Shown piece after piece: positions 5,923 to 14,272 of a stretch of 22,716 bases of DNA (position 1 is the first letter of the stretch; every line of letters starts with the position of its first letter). Made by a program: the position numbers and the translations under genes. This DNA is from a virus, in the IMG/VR virus record IMGVR_UViG_3300030331_004518, positions 366 through 23,081 of that record. One strand, 5' to 3'. A model generated the notes under the pieces. It was not told where the DNA came from. It worked only from the letters and a program-made list of their open reading frames with translations, and searched no databases.

Positions 5923-6612
5923 CTATGCTGTTGTGTTATTTGCATCAATTGTTACACTTACGAATGCCGAAGCAGCACCTTGTGCTGTGATTTCAACACC
6001 GATAGTTCTCGGTGAAGTTATTTGTTGTGGTTGAGCATTAAGAGTGATACGATTAATACCAGTTCCCAAAACAGTAGCAATAACAGGCTCTGGTACTGAA
6101 AATGATGGTAGATTATCAAGACTGTAATCACCAGAAAAAGTAATCGCATCATCTGGCATTTCGGCTCCACTTCCTCTTCTTACAGTTAATCCTCTAGCGT
6201 CTAAAATTTTGAAAGTAAATAGAGAAAAGTCTGGTACGGGAAAAATTCTTGGGATTATTGTAATAGGATTACTCTCAGTTTCACCAGGCACTTTTGTTAT
6301 TGTAACAGAAGTTCCGCTTGTTACTGTGATGAAGGAAAAGTTTTCTACATTCCTTTCACCTTCTCCATATAATCTAAATCTTAAAAATACATTGTCATCT
6401 GGTACAGCTTCTAACATTGGAAGAGAGGTGATAGCATTTCCATATGAATCTGAACCACTTGGATGTGAAGCATTATAAAGAGTGTAATCAACACCCGTAT
6501 CTCCAAAAGCGTATTGTGTAACACCTAATGGTTGACCATTTGCTAACTTCTGACGACCTAACTTGGTTAGAATGGCATCTACTATTACTGTATCGTTGTC
6601 TAAAATTCCCAT
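5923..6612 (-). CDS. Conserved phage virion protein (LTKLGRxxLA family)
   Basis: This is a 229-residue protein. The N-terminal 75 residues carry DAILTKLGRQKLANG (12-26), YAFGDTGVDYTLYN (34-47), HPSGSDSYGNAIT (50-62) and LPMLEAVPDD (64-73), a pattern I recognise from a small structural protein in many marine phage genomes, role unassigned. The C-terminal half looks like an Ig-like beta domain (PQQITSPRTIGVEITAQG near 195-212). AAAGGAT precedes the ATG. A candidate late promoter lies just upstream, making this the first gene of a possible sub-operon with the two virion genes that follow. Confidence 0.7.
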   Translation of the reverse strand: MGILDNDTVIVDAILTKLGRQKLANGQPLGVTQYAFGDTGVDYTLYNASHPSGSDSYGNAITSLPMLEAVPDDNVFLRFRLYGEGERNVENFSFITVTSGTSVTITKVPGETESNPITIIPRIFPVPDFSLFTFKILDARGLTVRRGSGAEMPDDAITFSGDYSLDNLPSFSVPEPVIATVLGTGINRITLNAQPQQITSPRTIGVEITAQGAASAFVSVTIDANNTTA

Positions 6613-6640
6613 AATAAATCCTTTAAGTTATAATATTACT

Positions 6641-6652
6641 TATTTATAAATA
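6641..6652 (-). promoter_or_regulatory. Candidate T4-type late promoter within a 12-bp palindrome
   Basis: TATTTATAAATA is a perfect palindrome, so TATAAATA occurs on both strands; on the minus strand it covers 6648 to 6641. It is the exact T4 late promoter consensus, 28 bases before the ATG at 6612, and lies in the only sizeable gap (6613-6667) of the structural block. A start of RNA synthesis some 5-7 bases downstream would give a short leader carrying the AAAGGAT ribosome binding site. No phage late sigma factor is seen in this window to support it. Confidence 0.5.
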
Positions 6653-6667
6653 TATCTAAATTATTTT

Positions 6668-9600
6668 TTAACCTCGTGTTACTTTTAATTTATTTTTAGT
6701 ATCCGAACCACCTACATTGATTTTATATGCTGAAACTCTAGGTAAAACATCTAATTCAGGATCAAATTGTGATTCAGGAAATCCATCATTTTGTGTTCCT
6801 TTATAAATAAGATTTGTTAAAGCATCTTTACTTGTTCCTACCTTAAAATAATGATTGATTGGGTATGTAATGTTTCCATCATCATCTGATTTAAAGAATA
6901 GTGTTCTACCTACCATCCTACCATCAACAGTAGCATCATCACTGCCAAAGAAAGAGGAGTAAGTGTATCCACTTCCACTATCCACATAATAACGATTTCC
7001 AAAATGTCTAAAATTATCATGATGATTAAAAGGTTGTTTGGCATTTGTGCCAGTTCTACTCTCAAGAGCTCCACTAACAGGAAAAAACTCCTCTATATCA
7101 CCAATAGTTCTAAAATGAAACCTACTTTCGTATTTGTAAGTATTGAAATCCCCATTAGCACCTTGATTGGCTGTTTTAAAGAAAGTTTGGTTTTCACTCT
7201 TACCATGATTTTTATAAAACTCATTTTTAGAACCTAGTAACAAATCAGTAAAGTTACTCGGTTCTAAAGTAAGAACAGTTTGATTTGAAGAGTCTGACAA
7301 ATCAATAATATCTAATGGAGCAGATTCGTTTGTGTGAACTTTATCGTTAAATGTAGATGTAATACTAACTTCGTCTGTTAAAACATCAATAGATTTTTCG
7401 TGTTTGTTTTCGTTAAACAATGCAGTTACGTCAACTTCATCAGTTAAAACATCAATCGATTTTTCGTGTTTGTTTTCATTAAAGTTTATACTAACAGTTG
7501 GTTCTGTCAAATTAGTTGAACCCTCTGCTTTGTTTGGATTAAGTTGTGTCTGTAAAGCAGCTCTTTTTATTCTTGACCTAAATAGAGTATCATTTTTGAT
7601 TTCGTATGAAAACTCTAACTTTGTATTTGCTGGTAATAACTTTTCCATAGAGTCTATAAATTCAGGATTATCTACATGTGATTCTACCATAGACAAGTTA
7701 TTAACTACGTCTACTTTTATTAGTCTTTCATCAATGAGTTGTCTTCTTAAAGTTATTAACTCATCGTAGATACCATTGTTATCATAATCATCTAAGAAAT
7801 CATCTAATACAAAATCAGACATAGCGTTTATTACAAGGGCATCAATCGCATCTACATAAGAAAATGATTTTCCTATTTTATTTACATTTACCTCTTGATT
7901 ATCTTGTGGATTGTAAGGTAATCCCAAAGTTCTTGTATTTGGATTTAATTCCCCATAATATTTCATATCAGAACCAATGTTATATTGTCTATCACTTTTT
8001 ACAACATCACTTCCTCTTACTTGAAATGAAAAGTTTTTTACATCAGAGGTAGAACTTTTGACGGTTAAATTTGGCTGAGATGATACTGTTTTGTCAAAAC
8101 TTTTTATTTTTTTTGTAGAGGATATATCTTTTATAGTTGTAGTATTTGAACCATCATTAAGAGGGTAATGATATATTAAATTATCTCTTGGTGATGTAGC
8201 AGTTCCTCCAACAACACTTTTGTAATTAAGAATATGTTGTTTAAATTTAGACATGCTGATGTAAGCATCCCAAGCTCTTATCTCACCGATTGAACCTGTT
8301 ATCTCTTCTCCAAACAACAAATTATTATTTGATTGGCCTGATGAAGTTATAAAATTTTGATTTGCATGTGTATTAAAACTAGACATACTAATATGCTGTA
8401 TATTTTTTATTTTATCACCATCCTTTCTACCAATAAACATGTGATATGATTGTGTTACAGCAAAACTTGATGTTACTTTATCTCTTTGTAAAAAAACGTT
8501 TATAAATTTATTATTGTTTATATCATTGATATTATCTGTTGACATTGATATAGCATTAGAGGCAATCACACTACTAGCATTCTCACTATTATTTAATCTA
8601 AACTGTATACTACCAGTAGTGGTTGATGAACCAAATGGTATAATTCTCAAATCCCAATGGTCTTCACCAGCAACAGAACCACTTGATCTAATAAGAGTTT
8701 GGTGATTGTTAGTGTTTGTTGTTCTAAATATAAATTCAATACCGTTTGGTTCAGCATCGTTAGACCACCAATCAACAGCTAATCGGTCTGAACCAGAAGA
8801 AAGATTAAGTGATTTAAACGCATCCACACTTTCTCTGAATGAAACATTTCCTACAACATTTTTTAATCCATTTTCTAAATCATTAGCAACATTATTTGTT
8901 ACAACACTTGGATTATGCTCTTCTCTTGAACCACCGTATTCAGTTAATTTAAACGAAGTAGGATCATACCCATACAAACTTAATAAAGTATTTATACTTT
9001 CTTGAGTTCCTTTTGTTTTGTAGATATAAACTAAATTATTTAATATTTTTGTCCAAAGTGAATTTATAGCTGTTTTATCTCCAATCTCATCACCACGAGT
9101 TGATTCTAAATAATTATCAAGACTACCAGTAAGTGGGTTTCTCAAATCAAACCCAAGTGAGTTTCCAATAATTGGTAAAAGATTGTCTGGCATAGCATTC
9201 GGATTTGTGTATCCGAGTTTGTAAATATTATGATAATTGTCAACATAACTTCTTAATAAGTCAAATTGTTCTCCTAACATATTTACGAAATCACGAAGAG
9301 TTTGATGGTCACTACCCTCTCTCAAAAAAGTTGGTAAATTGTTTACAAGAGAATGAATGTTATTATCGTCATAATCAGAAGCAATATCATGCATCGTATC
9401 ATACCAATCATTCCATTCTGATGAACCAGCATAACTTCCACTAGGTGGTCTGTAAATTTTTGAAAAAGGATGTATATTTGTTGGGTTATTTTTTGTGACA
9501 ACTACATCTGTAAAGAATGCTTCTTTATCTCCACTCTCTTGAGTAAACAAAGGAAATAAATCACCTTGTGGTAATATTGAGCCTGTAACAAAATCTTGCA

Positions 9601-11278
9601 TACCCAATGTACCATCATCTTGAATTTGGTTTGGAAAAACATAAGAGTTATAAACACCAGTTAAATCAAAGAAACCATAAGCAAACCCATCTCCTATAGA
9701 ACCACTTGTAGAAGCAGATATTGGGTTTGAACCAGAAAGTATTTCCCAAGATGTGGAATCACTACTATAATCTTCAAGACCAGTTATTAAACCAAAATCA
9801 CCACTTTTAACAGGTCTAAAAAATTGTTGTTTAGCTTGAAAAATGTATCTTTGGTAATGAGAACCTGTAGTTTCAGGATTTGCCAATACCGAACCATTCC
9901 AAGCATTAAAAGGAATTTGTCTACCATTAAAGTATCCATAGTTTCCGACTTCATCTCCACCCGACCTATCATACCTTTCATTAGCAAAACCACCAGAAGC
10001 AAAGTTTAGTTCATATTCACTATCAGCTCCACCACCTCTTAAAATAAAAGAAAGATAAAACTCATCATCTGAATTATAAAATGGTGGTTGTTCCACATTA
10101 TAAACATCAGTAAAAAGATGTATAAAACCATCTTCAGACTTTTTATAAACTCTGTCGAATCCTTCTTGGTTTTGTAATTTAGTAAAATCATTATTTACCA
10201 AATTTGTATAATTTGTTCCAGCTAAATTATTACTAACACCAGGCGCTGATGATGTAGAGTAACTTTGCCCATCGTTGTACACAAAATGTTCGTAATGAGT
10301 AAACTCGTCTTCTATTTTCCTTATCTCTTTAAATAAATGTTTTCTTCTCTCTACAACCTTTAGACTACTAGAAAAGGCAAGTGACTGACTAAGTTGTGTA
10401 AATAAACCATCTAACCTAACAGCTTTATTTTTAAATCCTTCAAGTTTAGATTTTGCTGAACCAAAAAAAACATGGCCATCAAATTTTTTATAATCTATAT
10501 TTAGGTTGAGGTCTTTTTGTTGACGAGTTATTTCTTCTACAATGTTTTCACCAGAAGATGCTGTGATATTATTATAATTAACATATGAGTCTTCTTCGTG
10601 AGTTGGTGTTGTAGAATAACCCTCATCTATTGCTAGACCTAATCCACTTATAGCAAGACCTTCTCTGTCTATAAAAAATATTGTCTCGGTTTGTGATGAT
10701 AAAAATTTATTTGATATATTAAAATCAGTTGATAAAGTTGGTATATCATTTGGTAATGGTTGATTTAATTTTACTATTAAAGTTCTTTTATTACCAGTTA
10801 CATTATCAAAAGCATATCCATTAATTGGAATCAATCTTCCTTGTGATAATTCTAAATAAGAATTAAACTGATAGGTATCCTCATCACCTTGCATAAAATT
10901 AACAATGACATCTTGAGTATCATCATCTATTTCAGAACCAACTATATTTATTCTTATTTCTTGTCTACTTGGAGATATTTCAGATATATTAAAATCACTT
11001 GTATCTAATCTATTTAAAAAATCATATTGTAAATTATAGTTATCTTCACTAAAACCAGTTCTATCTAAAAACTCATTAGGTTTTAGAAAAAGATCATTGT
11101 CTCTTACATAAAAATCAACACCCTCTTCTAATATAGAGGAGTCTAAAAATCCCCCAACATCTGAGAACACAGATAGTTTTATTACACCACTCTGTAACAA
11201 ATCAGGTGTAAATTCATATGAATTTTCATCCGATATTAATTGTAAAGTATTATTATTATATGGTTGTAATATTTCCAT
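6668..11278 (-). CDS. Giant tail/baseplate protein with LamG-like domain
   Basis: This is a 1536-residue protein, the largest in the window. Residues 1-250 look like beta-rich repeats. Residues 290-335 hold a basic helical segment. Residues 645-775 (LREGSDHQTLRDFVNMLGEQ, NYHNIYKLGYTN, LLPIIGNSLGFDL, YIYKTKGTQESINTLLSLYGY) resemble the helical region of phage tail proteins that dock on the baseplate (tail protein I-like). Residues about 830-1020 look like a concanavalin A/LamG-like jelly roll (DWWSNDAEPNGIEFIFRT, then GSIGEIRAWDAYIS). Residues 1140-1250 are helical, and 1266-1309 are two tandem 22-residue repeats. The ATG overlaps the previous stop (TAATG). It may combine a baseplate attachment part with a receptor-binding or side-fibre part. 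By gene order it stands where gp7/gp8-like or fibre proteins would be expected, but sequence alone does not assign it. Confidence 0.75.
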   Translation of the reverse strand: MEILQPYNNNTLQLISDENSYEFTPDLLQSGVIKLSVFSDVGGFLDSSILEEGVDFYVRDNDLFLKPNEFLDRTGFSEDNYNLQYDFLNRLDTSDFNISEISPSRQEIRINIVGSEIDDDTQDVIVNFMQGDEDTYQFNSYLELSQGRLIPINGYAFDNVTGNKRTLIVKLNQPLPNDIPTLSTDFNISNKFLSSQTETIFFIDREGLAISGLGLAIDEGYSTTPTHEEDSYVNYNNITASSGENIVEEITRQQKDLNLNIDYKKFDGHVFFGSAKSKLEGFKNKAVRLDGLFTQLSQSLAFSSSLKVVERRKHLFKEIRKIEDEFTHYEHFVYNDGQSYSTSSAPGVSNNLAGTNYTNLVNNDFTKLQNQEGFDRVYKKSEDGFIHLFTDVYNVEQPPFYNSDDEFYLSFILRGGGADSEYELNFASGGFANERYDRSGGDEVGNYGYFNGRQIPFNAWNGSVLANPETTGSHYQRYIFQAKQQFFRPVKSGDFGLITGLEDYSSDSTSWEILSGSNPISASTSGSIGDGFAYGFFDLTGVYNSYVFPNQIQDDGTLGMQDFVTGSILPQGDLFPLFTQESGDKEAFFTDVVVTKNNPTNIHPFSKIYRPPSGSYAGSSEWNDWYDTMHDIASDYDDNNIHSLVNNLPTFLREGSDHQTLRDFVNMLGEQFDLLRSYVDNYHNIYKLGYTNPNAMPDNLLPIIGNSLGFDLRNPLTGSLDNYLESTRGDEIGDKTAINSLWTKILNNLVYIYKTKGTQESINTLLSLYGYDPTSFKLTEYGGSREEHNPSVVTNNVANDLENGLKNVVGNVSFRESVDAFKSLNLSSGSDRLAVDWWSNDAEPNGIEFIFRTTNTNNHQTLIRSSGSVAGEDHWDLRIIPFGSSTTTGSIQFRLNNSENASSVIASNAISMSTDNINDINNNKFINVFLQRDKVTSSFAVTQSYHMFIGRKDGDKIKNIQHISMSSFNTHANQNFITSSGQSNNNLLFGEEITGSIGEIRAWDAYISMSKFKQHILNYKSVVGGTATSPRDNLIYHYPLNDGSNTTTIKDISSTKKIKSFDKTVSSQPNLTVKSSTSDVKNFSFQVRGSDVVKSDRQYNIGSDMKYYGELNPNTRTLGLPYNPQDNQEVNVNKIGKSFSYVDAIDALVINAMSDFVLDDFLDDYDNNGIYDELITLRRQLIDERLIKVDVVNNLSMVESHVDNPEFIDSMEKLLPANTKLEFSYEIKNDTLFRSRIKRAALQTQLNPNKAEGSTNLTEPTVSINFNENKHEKSIDVLTDEVDVTALFNENKHEKSIDVLTDEVSITSTFNDKVHTNESAPLDIIDLSDSSNQTVLTLEPSNFTDLLLGSKNEFYKNHGKSENQTFFKTANQGANGDFNTYKYESRFHFRTIGDIEEFFPVSGALESRTGTNAKQPFNHHDNFRHFGNRYYVDSGSGYTYSSFFGSDDATVDGRMVGRTLFFKSDDDGNITYPINHYFKVGTSKDALTNLIYKGTQNDGFPESQFDPELDVLPRVSAYKINVGGSDTKNKLKVTRG
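7352..7483 (-). repeat. Two tandem 66-bp coding repeats (22 residues each)
   Basis: Residues 1266-1287 and 1288-1309 of the giant protein share FNENKHEKSIDVLTDEV before they diverge, and a third weak copy begins FNDKVH. The DNA of the two copies is nearly identical over about 50 bases, with a few silent changes, so the duplication is fairly recent or kept by selection. Repeat number could vary between related phages. Confidence 0.85.
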
Positions 11279-13632
11279 TAGAATGCTTGGTTGTCATTAT
11301 CCGTTTCTAAAAGTGGAGTTCGCATCACACCTTGTTTTTGAACTCTACCATCTTTTGGTTGATTGACTTTATAGTCTCCAATCAAAATGCCTTGTTCTTT
11401 TGTTCCCATCTGATTTTGTATTGTAAGAAATTCAGAGTTAGTTGGATTTAAATCAACAACACATTTATCATCTCTAATAAATATGTCGGTTGCTAAACTA
11501 TTGAGTGGTAAACTACCTGAACCTTGATTTATCCACTCTAATTTATCACCACCAATAAAATCATATATGTCCCTTGACTCTGTAAAAACTCTTGTTTGAC
11601 TCAAGTCTAATTGACCTGGCGTATTACCTAAAAAACCATCATTGAACTTTTTTACATAATCTTTTGAAGACACCCTTTCCAAATAATCCTCTTGAACAAA
11701 ATTATCATCTTTAACAATTTTAGATACAGAGTTGTTATAATTTGAGTTTTCATCAAAACCACCTATTATTGCTTGATTATCTACAATTGGTAAAAAGTTA
11801 AAATCAGTTCCACCAAATATTGAAAAATCTTGGCTTAATAAATTTCCATCATTAATGACTATATTTTTTGTCACTAATATTGTTTCATTTAAAATCAACA
11901 TATTCGAAGTAAATCTCATTAATATAATTTTGATAGATTTAGGACCTGGTTCGTTGTAAGCATGATTTGAAATAATTAAATCGTTAGAAACATTAGAAGG
12001 GTTTTTAATAGGTTTGAAATTATTTGACTCTAGCATTTCTGTGTAACTAGCCTCCTCCCAATTGACCTTGTTTAAAATTTGTTGTCTATATCTTTTAAAA
12101 TAGTAATTATCATTACCTGGATATTCTTCAAAATCATATATCTTAAAATATTCTGTATTTAATATATCATCATCTGTTAGTAATTTTTTTTCATCTCCCC
12201 ATTGTATTACTTTGTAGTAAAAAACTGAAGTATCTATTGAGTTTAAATTTCCGAAATCTCCGCTTACTAAAGAGTTGATTTGATCATCTTTTGTTGTAGA
12301 AAACAATTGAAAAAGTTCACTTGTCAAGTCTTCATCAATAATGGTTTCTTGATTTCGAAACTGAACAAAATTTGTATTTTCGACTGAAATCGATAAATCA
12401 ACTTTTATCGGATAGGATGTACTTGTATATCTTTCATCTTCGAATTCGTAATAAAGAAAAGAATCTTTTTGTTCTTGTACTGATTCAAATTTATTTTGTT
12501 CAACACCTATTAGATCTGAGGATGGAGTGCAAAAAACTTTAAAATCGACTTTATCTGGTATTAATTCAGGCACAATATTTTCATCAACAAAAGGAAATCG
12601 AATTGGATAATTTGGATGACCACCAAATCGTTGTGAAGCGTTTAAAGCACTTATACCATCTTCTTCACCTGCAGAAAAAACACCAGTGTAAATACCATCG
12701 TCATCTATTGATTGGACAAAAAACCTAAAAAGAAAACCATCTGCTGTTGGTATATTAACTGTATTTAGTGTCAAATAATCCTCTTCTGCGTAAACATCGA
12801 ATAAATAATTTTCATCGGGTGGATATTGCTCATTTGATTCAGGTATTAATGGTGTTCCATCATCGTGTTGTGTTGGTGGGCTAATGTAAAGTTGATATGT
12901 ATGGAACTCTTGAGTTCTGCTATCCTCTGGCCAATCTTGTGGAAAACCAAAATCCTCAAGACCATTTTTTTGAGCTCGTATTTGATTTACAGACAAAGTA
13001 TCAGTTCCCTTAGTAATTTGTTGACTCAATATTTCGTTGATTTGCTCTTGAACTTCGGGTTCAAATCTAAACCTAATTGGAATTTGAACTTTTTCCCCAT
13101 CGGACAAACCTTCTACATCTGTATCATCAGGTAAAATATAAGCATAATTATTATCTAATATTTCTTTTAATTCATTATACCTTTCGGTTAGAAAATTAGA
13201 AATTTGATTTATGTCACTCTGACTATAATCTTTTACAATATTATAGTTGAAATTGTCAAGACCAAATGTATTATACAAATAACCCGCTCTACTTGGCCAA
13301 GCTGGTTGACTAACAAATCTTAAAAAGTTACTACTCGGATGTGTTAAAACTTTTTGTGAAAAAAATCCAATATTACCTTGTAAAAAATTTACAGGTAGTA
13401 TATTAGATATTAAAACTGGTCTTCCTAAAGTTTTACCATTTAAAAAATCATTCAACAAACTATCTTGTTGTGGAACAAAAAACTTTCTATTATTTTTTGT
13501 GATTGAATTCCAATTACCCAAAGAAAACTTTTCTAAGTCATCATTGTTTAAACCAAGTTCTTTTATTGAACCAGATGGGTATACACCTGGTTTTTTATAC
13601 GATGGGTAGTTATCTTTTTTTTCGTATGCCAT
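11278..13632 (-). CDS. Large virion protein with a degenerate PKD-like region
   Basis: This is a 784-residue protein with no clear family match. The N-terminal part (1-240) includes FLRFVSQPAWPSRAGYLYNT (103-122). Residues 395-480 are beta-rich, leading to YYKVIQWGDE (472-481), and later SNHAYNEPGPKSIKIIL (555-571). The WGD followed by H-x-Y-x-x-PG-x-x-x-I pattern is that of a PKD domain, here spread out by an insertion of about 75 residues, and it parallels a clearer copy in the protein encoded two genes earlier. It ends DNDNQAF, nearly the same as the end of the neighbouring upstream-encoded protein (DNSEQAF). The start and stop overlap by one base with both neighbours (TAATG), so translation is coupled. 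It is probably part of the baseplate periphery or a tail fibre assembly. Confidence 0.65.
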   Translation of the reverse strand: MAYEKKDNYPSYKKPGVYPSGSIKELGLNNDDLEKFSLGNWNSITKNNRKFFVPQQDSLLNDFLNGKTLGRPVLISNILPVNFLQGNIGFFSQKVLTHPSSNFLRFVSQPAWPSRAGYLYNTFGLDNFNYNIVKDYSQSDINQISNFLTERYNELKEILDNNYAYILPDDTDVEGLSDGEKVQIPIRFRFEPEVQEQINEILSQQITKGTDTLSVNQIRAQKNGLEDFGFPQDWPEDSRTQEFHTYQLYISPPTQHDDGTPLIPESNEQYPPDENYLFDVYAEEDYLTLNTVNIPTADGFLFRFFVQSIDDDGIYTGVFSAGEEDGISALNASQRFGGHPNYPIRFPFVDENIVPELIPDKVDFKVFCTPSSDLIGVEQNKFESVQEQKDSFLYYEFEDERYTSTSYPIKVDLSISVENTNFVQFRNQETIIDEDLTSELFQLFSTTKDDQINSLVSGDFGNLNSIDTSVFYYKVIQWGDEKKLLTDDDILNTEYFKIYDFEEYPGNDNYYFKRYRQQILNKVNWEEASYTEMLESNNFKPIKNPSNVSNDLIISNHAYNEPGPKSIKIILMRFTSNMLILNETILVTKNIVINDGNLLSQDFSIFGGTDFNFLPIVDNQAIIGGFDENSNYNNSVSKIVKDDNFVQEDYLERVSSKDYVKKFNDGFLGNTPGQLDLSQTRVFTESRDIYDFIGGDKLEWINQGSGSLPLNSLATDIFIRDDKCVVDLNPTNSEFLTIQNQMGTKEQGILIGDYKVNQPKDGRVQKQGVMRTPLLETDNDNQAF

Positions 13633-14270
13633 TAAAATGCCTGTTCTGAATTATCTTTTTCTATACTATCTGGTATAATAAAAGTATCTGTTTTTAATCT
13701 TAAGTTATCATCAAGTGAAAGTTCAAAATCTTGATTGTAATGGAGTTTACTAAAGTCTGTTTTGTCAATTAGATTGTCTGTTGTGTTTACTCCAAAATCA
13801 ACATCTAATATTAAATTATCATCAACAACATTTAAATTTGTTATTGGGGCATCATCTCTACCATATGAACCTTCAACATTTACATCTTCAACAAACTCTC
13901 CAAATTTACTTATCTTTGGTAATATTGGATAAAGATAATTATCGTTCCAAATCTGTTCATCATCTTCATCGATGATTATTTCTTTGTATGGTGTTCTTGG
14001 TGTTTTTGAACCTTTTATAGGCTCATCACCATCTTGAATTTCAATTCCACTTTTATTTAAAAAATCAAATTCACTTGGTATTATATTATTCCAATAAGAA
14101 ACTGTAATTGGTATATCACTATCATCACTTTCGAAACCAAGTTGTTCCCACATTGGCCTAACACCCTTGTAAATTCTTGTGGTTGCTAAATCAAAATTAT
14201 TTAAACCAGTATCTTTTAGGGAGTTGGACAATTTTTTATTAATAAATCCGAGATGTGGTCCTTGAGACAT
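13632..14270 (-). CDS. Virion protein of unknown function, shares C-terminal tag with neighbour
   Basis: This is a 212-residue acidic protein. The ATG at 14270 is preferred over a TTG eight codons earlier: it lies 2 bases after the previous stop, and GTGGGGG at a 7-base distance can serve as the ribosome binding site. The N-terminus reads MSQGPHLGFINKKLSNSLKD. The middle holds a run of acidic residues (IIIDEDDEQIW), and the C-terminal part is beta-rich (DNLILDVDFGVN, then QDFELSLDDNLRLK). It ends EKDNSEQAF, close to the DNDNQAF end of the following protein. No domain is recognised. Its position within the tail gene block and coupled translation with the 784-residue protein suggest the two act together. 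Confidence 0.65.
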   Translation of the reverse strand: MSQGPHLGFINKKLSNSLKDTGLNNFDLATTRIYKGVRPMWEQLGFESDDSDIPITVSYWNNIIPSEFDFLNKSGIEIQDGDEPIKGSKTPRTPYKEIIIDEDDEQIWNDNYLYPILPKISKFGEFVEDVNVEGSYGRDDAPITNLNVVDDNLILDVDFGVNTTDNLIDKTDFSKLHYNQDFELSLDDNLRLKTDTFIIPDSIEKDNSEQAF

Positions 14271-14272
14271 TT

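Noticed and set aside
8989-8996. TATAAATA on the minus strand inside the giant tail gene
   Set aside because: It lies deep in coding sequence with no start codon or gap downstream; chance in AT-rich DNA.
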